This document shows, piece by piece, positions 16,425 to 23,020 of a DNA stretch of 64,000 nt. Both the position numbers and the translations under genes were made by a program. The stretch is taken from the NCBI RefSeq assembly GCF_031679605.1, contig NZ_CP117522.1:2418001-2482000 (forward strand). The letters run 5' to 3'. Numbering within the stretch: position 1 is the stretch's first letter; each line of letters opens with the position of its first letter. This stretch comes from Streptomyces luomodiensis. Its GTDB lineage: Bacteria > Actinomycetota > Actinomycetes > Streptomycetales > Streptomycetaceae. The notes beneath the pieces are model-generated. The model did not search any database, was not told the origin of the DNA, and was given only the letters and a program-made list of their open reading frames with translations.

Positions 16425-18497
16425 TCAACGGGGTAGCCCGATGCCGCGCTGGCGGACGCGGCGCGCGGCGAGCCGCTCGTCCGGGTCCTGGGCGCGCAGC
16501 GCGGCGAGTTCGTCGCCCAGGAGACGGCCGAGGCGGCCGAGGAAGGCGTCGGCGGTGCGGGAAGCGTCAGGGGTCCGGGCGGTGTCCCGGTCCGTCTCCC
16601 CGTCCGCCTCCCCGTCCTCCTCCACGATCCGGTCGACGATGCCCTGGGCGAGGAGGTCGGCGGAGCGTACGCCCTGGCGGGCGGCGACCTCGTACGCCCG
16701 CTCCGTGGTGCGGTGGAGGATCGCGGAGGCGCCCTCCGGCGGCAGCGGCGACAGCCAGGCGTGGCGCGCCGCGACGACCCGGTCGGCGGGCAGCAGCGCG
16801 AGCGCGGCGCCACCGGCGCCCTGGCCGAGCAGCAGGCAGAGGGTGGGCGCGGGCAGGGTCACCATGTCGGCGAGGCACCGCGCTATCTCCCCGGCGAGCC
16901 CGCCCTCCTCGGCCTCGCGGCTGAGCGCGGCGCCCGCGGTGTCGATGACGGTGAGCAGCGGCAGTCCGAGCTCGGCGGCGATCCGCATCCCGCGCCGCGC
17001 GGTCCGCAACCCCGCCGGCCCCAGCGCCTGCCCCTCCCCCGGCCCGTCGGCCGTGTCGCCCTTACGGGCACTGCGCCGGTTGTGGCCGAGGACGACGCAG
17101 GGCGTCCCGCCGACGCGGGCGAGCGCCAGCAACAACCCGGGATCGTGCTCGCCGGCCCCCGTGCCGCTGAGCGGGCTCACATCCTCGGCGGCGACCCGCA
17201 GTAGATCCCGCAAACCGGGCCGTTCGGCCCGCCGCGACGCCCGGATCGACTCCTCGGCGGACGGCACCGCCGCCCCCACCTCTGCGTCGTCGGGTGCCCC
17301 GCCGCCCCCTCCCGCCCCGGCGAAGGCAGTGACCCCGGCCTGATCGTGCACGGCCCCCACGCCCCCGGCGCCCCCGGCCGCGACATCCCCACGCCGACCG
17401 CCCGCTCCCGCCCTGGGCAGAGCGCCGGAGGGCGGGGCCGGCGTCGGGGCCGCCGACCCCGCCTCCACGGCATCGGCACCACTCGCGTCCCGCTCAGCGC
17501 CACGCCCGCCAGGCACCACGTGCCCGTGAACGGCCGACGAGGACCCAGCCTCCGGATCCCACCGGCCCGCGCCACCACCGAACGCCTCCGCCTCACCACT
17601 ATCGGCGCCACGAGCGACCGACGGGCCACCCCCGGCCGCGATACCCCCGTGCCGCCCCGGCGTCCCGCTGGGCGCGTCACCCGGTGTGCCGGGCGCGGGC
17701 CCGGTGGAGGCCCCGCCTGCGTCCCTCGGCTGGTCGGGGGCGAGTGCCGCACCCGCCGTCGGGGCGGGGCCGGTCGCGGCGTCGCCCGCGCAGAGAACCC
17801 TCAGCACGCGTGCCGCCACGCCCGACAGGCGGCTCAGCGGGAGGACCGCGTCGATCAGGCCGTGGTGCATCAGGTTCTCGGCGTTCTGCACACCGGGCGG
17901 GAACTCCTCCCCGTACAGGGCCTCGTGCACCCGCGGGCCCATGAAGCCGATGAGGGCCCCCGGCTCGGCGGCGGTGACGTGGCCGAGGGAGCCCCAGGAG
18001 GCGAGGACGCCGCCGGTCGTGGGGTGGCGGAGGTGCACGAGGTACGGCAGGCCCGCCGCCTTGTGGTCCGTGATCGCCGCGGCCACCTTCACCATCTGAA
18101 GGAACGCGACCGTACCCTCCTGCATCCGGGTCCCGCCCGACGCCGGTGTCGCCAGCAGCGGCAGTCGCTCCGCCGTGGCCCGCTCCACGGCCCGTACCAG
18201 CCGCTCCCCCGCGGCGACGCCTATCGAACCGGCCAGGAAGCGGAACTCGCAGGCGACCAGCGCCACCCGGCGCCCCTCGATACGCCCCTCACCGGTGATG
18301 ACCGACTCGTCCAGCCCGGTGCGCTCCCGGGCCCGCTCCAGGTCGGCCCGGTAGTCGGGGTCCTCCGTGGTGATCTCCACCGGCTCGTCCCAGCCGTACC
18401 AGCTGCCGGGGTCGACGACGGCCTCGATCAGCTCACGGGCCGAGGCGCGGGAGAGGCGGGAGGCGCAGGAGACGCGGGGTGAGTTCGTTCCGGTCAT
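16425..18497 (-). CDS. Fused acyl-CoA carboxyltransferase (AccD-like plus AccA-like halves)
   Basis: A 690-residue protein carrying both halves of a biotin-dependent carboxyltransferase. Residues about 20-235 resemble the beta half (CEFRFLAGSIGVAAGERLV, LLATPASGGTRMQEGTVAF, GGVLASWGSLGHVTAAEPGA, LIGFMGPRV). Residues about 415-690 resemble the alpha half (ARRGMRIAAELGLPLLTVID, TAGAALSREAEEGG, LLGQGAGGAALALLPADRV). A low-complexity Gly/Ala/Pro linker of about 175 residues joins them. No Cys4 zinc ribbon is seen at the N-terminus. The ATG at 18497 has AAAGGTG upstream. No biotin carboxylase or carrier gene lies next to it. The acyl-CoA substrate is unknown. Confidence 0.82.
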   Translation of the reverse strand: MTGTNSPRVSCASRLSRASARELIEAVVDPGSWYGWDEPVEITTEDPDYRADLERARERTGLDESVITGEGRIEGRRVALVACEFRFLAGSIGVAAGERLVRAVERATAERLPLLATPASGGTRMQEGTVAFLQMVKVAAAITDHKAAGLPYLVHLRHPTTGGVLASWGSLGHVTAAEPGALIGFMGPRVHEALYGEEFPPGVQNAENLMHHGLIDAVLPLSRLSGVAARVLRVLCAGDAATGPAPTAGAALAPDQPRDAGGASTGPAPGTPGDAPSGTPGRHGGIAAGGGPSVARGADSGEAEAFGGGAGRWDPEAGSSSAVHGHVVPGGRGAERDASGADAVEAGSAAPTPAPPSGALPRAGAGGRRGDVAAGGAGGVGAVHDQAGVTAFAGAGGGGGAPDDAEVGAAVPSAEESIRASRRAERPGLRDLLRVAAEDVSPLSGTGAGEHDPGLLLALARVGGTPCVVLGHNRRSARKGDTADGPGEGQALGPAGLRTARRGMRIAAELGLPLLTVIDTAGAALSREAEEGGLAGEIARCLADMVTLPAPTLCLLLGQGAGGAALALLPADRVVAARHAWLSPLPPEGASAILHRTTERAYEVAARQGVRSADLLAQGIVDRIVEEDGEADGETDRDTARTPDASRTADAFLGRLGRLLGDELAALRAQDPDERLAARRVRQRGIGLPR

Positions 18498-18562
18498 GTG
18501 TGTCACCTTTCCACGCCGCCGAGCCTGCGCAACCATCGGCGATCACCTTGAGTACCCCCGGG

Positions 18563-18584
18563 ACCGGCCCAGGACCGGCCCAGT
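18563..18584. repeat. Tandem 11-bp repeat in the carboxyltransferase/LPMO promoter region
   Basis: GGACCGGCCCA occurs twice head to tail in the 194-bp divergent gap (18498-18691) between the carboxyltransferase gene and the LPMO gene. It is followed by the inverted pair CTCAG-CTCCGC-CTGAG. It could be a regulator site, but it does not match the DasR or chitinase direct-repeat consensus closely. Confidence 0.5.
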
Positions 18585-18691
18585 CTCAGCTCCGCCTGAG
18601 CTGCTCCTTAACGGCGCCATAAGAGCGGTGGACCGGCCGGTGGTCGGGGCTAGCGTGCTCCGCGTCACCCCCACCGAAGGAGTCCCCGACG

Positions 18692-19729
18692 ATGACCGCT
18701 CGTGCTACCGCTCGCCGCAGAACCGCCCGCATCGCCGTGCTCGGCACGGTGCCGCTCGCCCTCATCGCGCTGAGCGCCGACCCGGCCTCCGCGCACGGTT
18801 CGATGACGGACCCGGTCAGCCGGGTGTCGGCATGCTTCGCGGAGGGTCCGGAGAGCCCGGACTCGGCGGCCTGCAAGGCGGCCGTCGCGGCAGGCGGCAC
18901 CCAGGCGCTCTACGACTGGAACGAGGTCAACATCCCGGACGCCGCCGGACGCCACAAGGAGATCATCCCGGACGGGAAGCTGTGCAGCGCGGGCCGCGAC
19001 AAGTACAAGGGCCTGGACCTGCCGCGCGCCGACTGGCCCGCCACCGCCATGACGGCCGGTGAGCACACCTTCACCTACCGGGCCACCGCGCCCCACCGGG
19101 GCAGCTTCGAGCTGTACATCACCAAGGACGGCTACGACCCGACGAAGCCGTTGACCTGGGCTGACCTGGAGGCGGAGCCGTTCGCCAAGGTCACCGACCC
19201 CACGTTGCAGAACGGCAGTTACGTGTTCACGGGGAACGTGCCCGACAAGTCGGGCCGCCATCTGATCTACAGCATCTGGCAGCGTTCGGACAGCCCGGAG
19301 GCGTTCTACACCTGCTCGGACGTGACGTTCGGCGGAGACGCGGCCGGGACGAAGACGAACTCCGCGCCGGCCGCCGTCGCGCCCGATGACACGCAGATAG
19401 CGGAGGGCGCCGAGAAGTCGACGGTCGATCACCACGGGCACGGCGGTGACGGCGGTGACGGCGGCGCCGAGGCCACCCACCAGCCGAAGACGGCGGACGA
19501 GAGCGCGGAGGGGACGGAGACCAAGGCCAAGAGCGCCGAGGCCATGGCCGCGAGCACCGGCCCGCGACAGGACGGGAGCGCCGCCGACGGGCAGCGGCTC
19601 GCCGAGACCGGGGGCGACGGCTCCACCACCCCCATGGCCCTCGGCGGCGCCGCGGTCCTCGCCACCGGTGCGGCCGTGCTGTTCGCCGTCGGCAACCGCC
19701 GCAAGGCCGTACGCCGCGGCCGCGGCTGA
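18692..19729 (+). CDS. Cell-wall-anchored AA10 lytic polysaccharide monooxygenase (chitin/cellulose-binding)
   Basis: A 345-residue secreted copper enzyme that oxidatively cleaves chitin or cellulose. The signal peptide ends ADPASA, so the mature protein starts at H35 (HGSMTDPVSRV), the first ligand of the copper histidine brace; a second His lies in TAPHRGSFELYI. The catalytic domain runs to about residue 220 (HLIYSIWQRSDSPEAFYTCSDV). A hydrophilic linker with a His/Gly/Asp patch (DHHGHGGDGGDGG) leads to a sortase signal LAETGG, a hydrophobic segment and an Arg-rich tail (RRKAVRRGRG). The ATG at 18692 has GAAGGAG upstream. Confidence 0.93.
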   Translation: MTARATARRRTARIAVLGTVPLALIALSADPASAHGSMTDPVSRVSACFAEGPESPDSAACKAAVAAGGTQALYDWNEVNIPDAAGRHKEIIPDGKLCSAGRDKYKGLDLPRADWPATAMTAGEHTFTYRATAPHRGSFELYITKDGYDPTKPLTWADLEAEPFAKVTDPTLQNGSYVFTGNVPDKSGRHLIYSIWQRSDSPEAFYTCSDVTFGGDAAGTKTNSAPAAVAPDDTQIAEGAEKSTVDHHGHGGDGGDGGAEATHQPKTADESAEGTETKAKSAEAMAASTGPRQDGSAADGQRLAETGGDGSTTPMALGGAAVLATGAAVLFAVGNRRKAVRRGRG

Positions 19730-19736
19730 GGCTGTC

Positions 19737-19808
19737 GCCGGCGCCAAGGCGCCGGCCCTGATGAAAGCGGAGCCGGTTCCGGGGCCTACGGCAACCCCGG
19801 GACCGGCT
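19737..19808. terminator. Two stem-loops after the LPMO gene
   Basis: GCCGGCGCC-AA-GGCGCCGGC (19737-19756) is a perfect 9-bp stem. AGCCGGTTCCGGGG (19771-19784) pairs with CCCCGGGACCGGCT (19795-19808) with one mismatch. They lie between the convergent LPMO and ohrR genes and can serve both directions. No U-tract follows, as is usual in Streptomyces. Confidence 0.65.
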
Positions 19809-19840
19809 ATCCGCGTTTCGTCACTCCGACAGGGGTCCGT

Positions 19841-20353
19841 CTAGAGCTCGTCGTCGGCCAGCGCCGCGTCGAGGGCCGCCGTGAGCCGCAGCAGCCGCGC
19901 CCGCAGATCGATCGCCTCCTCGGCGTCGAGGCCGCTGGCCTCGATCGCCTTCAGGGGGACGACCTGGGCGCGCTCCTTCAGCGCCGTCCCCTCCGCCGTC
20001 AGCCGGACCGTCACCGAGCGCTCGTCGTGCGCGCTGCGCTCGCGCTGGACGAGTCCGGCCGACTGCATCCGCTTGAGCAGCGGCGAGAGGGTACCCGAGT
20101 CCAGCCGCAGGAACTCCCCCAGCCGCTTGACCGGCATCTCCCCGTGCTCCCACAGCACGAGCATCGCCAGGTACTGCGGATAGGTCAGCTCCGTGTCGCG
20201 CAGCACCCGGCGGTAGAGGCCATCGAAGGCACGGGAGGCGGCGTGCAGGGCGAAGCAGAGCTGCCGGTCGAGCCGGAGCAGCTCGTCGGCGGGAGGCAGC
20301 GACGCCTCCGGGGCGGCGGTGCGGTCAGTCGTGCGGTCGGGCTGATGCGGCAT
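19841..20353 (-). CDS. ohrR: MarR-family organic-peroxide sensor OhrR
   Basis: A 170-residue repressor. The N-terminal LLRLDRQLCFALHAASRAF carries the peroxide-sensing Cys conserved in OhrR; the winged helix runs through LTYPQYLAMLVLWEHGEMPV, KRLGEFLRLDSGTLSPLLKR and RSAHDERSVTVRLTAEG. Oxidation of the Cys by organic hydroperoxides releases DNA. The start is ATG 20353 (MPHQPDRTT). It is divergent from ohr, with a palindrome between them, the standard arrangement. Confidence 0.93.
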   Translation of the reverse strand: MPHQPDRTTDRTAAPEASLPPADELLRLDRQLCFALHAASRAFDGLYRRVLRDTELTYPQYLAMLVLWEHGEMPVKRLGEFLRLDSGTLSPLLKRMQSAGLVQRERSAHDERSVTVRLTAEGTALKERAQVVPLKAIEASGLDAEEAIDLRARLLRLTAALDAALADDEL

Positions 20354-20369
20354 GTGTCCAGCGTACCCT

Positions 20370-20397
20370 TTAGTTGTGCGCAACTTAATTGTGTGCT
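20370..20397. promoter_or_regulatory. Probable OhrR operator between ohrR and ohr
   Basis: AGTTG-TGCG-CAACT (20372-20385), flanked by TT and TAA, is an imperfect palindrome in an AT-rich patch; a second overlapping repeat CAA-CTTAA-TTG (20381-20391) follows. The location, 17 bp upstream of the ohrR start and within the divergent promoter region, fits OhrR binding controlling both genes. Confidence 0.7.
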
Positions 20398-20473
20398 GTA
20401 CTTCCGTCCGGAGGCAGGGCGCACCGAGCACCCGCCTCCCTCCGACTGCCGGAACACGAAAGGGATGGTCTTC

Positions 20474-20890
20474 ATGGACGCGCTCTACACCGCGGTGGCC
20501 ACGGCCAACGGACGCGACGGCCGGGCCGTGAGCTCCGACGGACAGCTCGACCTGCCGCTGGCCATGCCGCCCGCCCTCGGCGGCAGCGGCCAGGGCACCA
20601 ACCCCGAGCAGCTGTTCGCCGCGGGCTACGCCGCCTGTTTCGCGTCCGCGCTCGGCCTCGTCGGCCGCCAGGCCAAGGTCGACACCAAGGACATCTCCGT
20701 CACCGCGGAGGTCGGCATCGGCAAGGACGAGGCGGACGGCGGCTTCGGGCTCAAGGTGACGCTGCGCGTCGAGCTGCCGAGCGAGCTCGAGAACGAGACC
20801 GGCCGCAAGCTGGTCGAGCAGGCGCACCAGGTGTGCCCGTACTCCAAGGCGACGAGGGGCAACCTCGAGGTCGAGCTCGTCACCGAGTGA
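20474..20890 (+). CDS. ohr: Organic hydroperoxide resistance protein Ohr
   Basis: A 138-residue thiol peroxidase of the Ohr/OsmC family that reduces organic hydroperoxides. Both reactive cysteines are present: GYAACFASALGLV (peroxidatic) and QVCPYSKATRGN (resolving). The length and the GQGTNPEQLFAAGYAACF block are typical. Two in-frame ATGs exist; the one at 20474 has GAAAGGG at suitable distance, whereas the ATG at 20465 directly abuts it. Confidence 0.96.
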   Translation: MDALYTAVATANGRDGRAVSSDGQLDLPLAMPPALGGSGQGTNPEQLFAAGYAACFASALGLVGRQAKVDTKDISVTAEVGIGKDEADGGFGLKVTLRVELPSELENETGRKLVEQAHQVCPYSKATRGNLEVELVTE

Positions 20891-20974
20891 CCGGGTAACA
20901 CCCAACGGCCCGGCGGACGGCGCGCCCTGCTCGTACGGAACGAGGCAGGGCGCTCATCCACGCGCGACCAGGGG

Positions 20975-21192
20975 TCAGTCGTCCGAGGCGCAGGTGGTCG
21001 GGGTGGCGTGCTCCGGAATCGCCGCCCTCGTCGAGGCGCCGCAGGAAGCCCGAGCCGACCACCTGGTCCATGAGCGCCGGGGTGCTCTCGGCGATGAGGT
21101 CGCCGGCCCCGGGGAAGTAGTCCAGGAGCTTCGTCAGACCCGGACAGGGTGGTGCCGTGGTTGGAGGGGGCGAAGCCGACCAGGGCGTTCAC
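20975..21192 (-). pseudogene. Remnant of a secreted lipase (alpha/beta hydrolase)
   Basis: The minus strand encodes, in successive frames, MNALVGFAPSNHGTTLSG, then LTKLLDYFPGAGDLIAEST followed by PALMDQVVGSGFLRRLDEGG, and finally HATPTTCASDD with a stop at 20975. These match, as recalled, consecutive pieces of Streptomyces triacylglycerol lipases (the NHGTTLSGLT segment downstream of the nucleophile elbow). There are two frame shifts, an internal deletion after GGDS, and no N-terminal half or signal peptide. It abuts the end of the imuB-like gene. The fragment cannot be functional. Confidence 0.6.
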
Positions 21193-21217
21193 CTTCGGAG
21201 GAACGTTTACGCCGTTT

Positions 21218-23020
21218 TCACGCCACGTCCAGGAATCCGGCGGGCCGGATCGCGGAGTCGCCGAAGCGGGCGCGGGCCCGGTCGGCGGCGGCCTCCAGGC
21301 GGCGTGACTTCTCGTCGGCGGGGTCGAACGTCAGCTGGTGCGGGGCGAGTTCGGCATCCACCAGCCCCTCGACGCGCAGCGCCACCGACCGCACCCGGGC
21401 CCGCTGCAACCCGAGCGCGTCGTGCAGCGCGTACGCGGCGGCGGTCAGCGCCGGGGTGTGCGCGGTCGGCTCGGTCAGGGTGCGGGAGCGGGTGGTCGTG
21501 GAGCGGTCGGCGTAGCGGACGGTGAGGCTGAGCGCGGTGGCGACCTGCCCGCTGGTGCGCAGCCGGACGCCGAGCCCGTCGGCGAGGGTGAGCAGCGCGC
21601 GGCGCCTGCGGACCGGGTCCAGCTCGTCGTGCCGGAAGCGGTGTTCCGCGCCCATCGCACGGGCGGGGGCGTTCGGGGTGACCGGCGCCGGGTCGACACC
21701 GCGCGCCCACGCGTGGACGCGGCGCGCGGTCGCCACGCCGAGGATCCGCTGGAGGGTGGACAGCGGCGCGGCGGCGATCCGCGCGGCGCTGTCCAGCCCG
21801 TACGCGCTCAGGGTGCGCGCGGTCGCGGGGCCCACCCCGGGCAGGGCGGTGGGCGGCTTACGGGCCAGGAACGCGGCGACGGCGTCCGGATCGCCGGGAA
21901 CGGTACGGACGGAACCGGCCGCACGGCCGGACCGGCCGCCCTCGGGGCCGGAGGCGTCGGACTCCTGGGCGGCCATGCGGGCGAGCATGGGGTTGGCGGC
22001 GACGCCGACGGTGCAGTCCACGCCGTACCGGGCCAGCGCCCGGACCCGTACGATCTCGGCCAGCCCCGCCGCGTCCCGCCCGAAGTACCGCAGCGCACCC
22101 CGCACATCGGCCAGCGCGGCATCGGGCGGCAGCGCCTCGACGACGGGCGTCAGCTCCCCGAGCAGGGTGAGCAGGCCCTGGTAGACGTCCTCCCCGGGCG
22201 TGGGATGGAACCGCACGTACAGCACATGCGGCACGTCATCGGACCGTTCCGGACCGTCGGTCCGCCCCCGGCCCGCATCGCCCCGGGCCCGGCCACCGGC
22301 CGACGCGTCCCCGCCCGCCTCGTCCGCCTCGTCCTCCGGCCCCCCGGCCGCCGCCCCCGCGTCCGCCTCGTCAGCGCCGCCCGGGGTCCGGCCCCGGCCC
22401 CCGCCTCCGCCCGCCTCGTCGTCGAACTGGTCGAACTCCTCGGCGCCACCGCTGGGTTCACCGGTCGCCGAACCCGCCGCCGCACCGTCAGCGGGCCCCC
22501 CGGGTGCGGCGGCACCGGCCGAGGGGTCGGCCGGGCGTGCGACGGGGGCGGCCGAGGAGACCGCACCCGTACCGCCGGGGACGCCCTCCCCCGCCACGAC
22601 CGACGACTGGCTCGGCGCGGGCGGGCGGGCATCGGCCGCATGGCCGTCCTCCGCCCCACCCCGGGGCACCGCGCCATCCAGACGCACGCGCTCCCCCGGC
22701 CCGGCCCCGCCCCGCGCCCCGGGTGCGAGTGGTCCGGCCGACGCCGGTGGGGGTGCGGTGGCCCGGATACCGAGCGGGACGACGCCGACCAGGGGCATGG
22801 CGGACGGGACCGCACCACCACCGGCCCCGAGCGCGGACCCGCCCTGACACGGCTCGGCCCGCAGGACGGGCCCGTCCTGGCACGGCTCGGCCCCGAGCAC
22901 AGGCCCGTCCTGGCACGGCCCGACCCCCAGCACCGGCCCGCCCTGACACGGCCCGACCCCCAGCGCGGGCGAGGTGGCGGCGGACGTACGGCGGGGCTGC
23001 CGCCCCTTCGGCGCGTTCAT
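21218..23020 (-). CDS. imuB: ImuB-like Y-family polymerase homologue with a long repetitive N-terminus
   Basis: A 600-residue protein. The Y-family-like part starts only at about residue 262 (HVLYVRFHPTPGEDVYQGLL) and includes a palm/fingers region (RYFGRDAAGLAEIVRVRAL, GVAANPMLARMAAQES), a helix-hairpin-helix (PTALPGVGPATARTLSAYGL) and a little-finger domain. The catalytic acidic motifs are absent: PPDAALADV stands where active Pol IV has SIDEAYLD. This points to a non-catalytic ImuB role, bridging DnaE2 to the sliding clamp. Residues 1-260 are low-complexity and include four 11-residue repeats (PCQDGPVLGAE). The ATG at 23020 overlaps the dnaE2 stop (ATGA) with GGGAG upstream. Confidence 0.85.
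   Translation of the reverse strand: MNAPKGRQPRRTSAATSPALGVGPCQGGPVLGVGPCQDGPVLGAEPCQDGPVLRAEPCQGGSALGAGGGAVPSAMPLVGVVPLGIRATAPPPASAGPLAPGARGGAGPGERVRLDGAVPRGGAEDGHAADARPPAPSQSSVVAGEGVPGGTGAVSSAAPVARPADPSAGAAAPGGPADGAAAGSATGEPSGGAEEFDQFDDEAGGGGGRGRTPGGADEADAGAAAGGPEDEADEAGGDASAGGRARGDAGRGRTDGPERSDDVPHVLYVRFHPTPGEDVYQGLLTLLGELTPVVEALPPDAALADVRGALRYFGRDAAGLAEIVRVRALARYGVDCTVGVAANPMLARMAAQESDASGPEGGRSGRAAGSVRTVPGDPDAVAAFLARKPPTALPGVGPATARTLSAYGLDSAARIAAAPLSTLQRILGVATARRVHAWARGVDPAPVTPNAPARAMGAEHRFRHDELDPVRRRRALLTLADGLGVRLRTSGQVATALSLTVRYADRSTTTRSRTLTEPTAHTPALTAAAYALHDALGLQRARVRSVALRVEGLVDAELAPHQLTFDPADEKSRRLEAAADRARARFGDSAIRPAGFLDVA
22843..22970. repeat. 33-bp tandem repeat inside the imuB-like gene
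   Basis: The block CCTGGCACGGCTCGG (variants CCTGACACGG) starts at 22843, 22876, 22909 and 22942, exactly 33 bp apart. On the coding strand each unit encodes an 11-residue, Cys-containing repeat (PCQDGPVLGAE and variants) near the protein's N-terminus. Confidence 0.88.
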
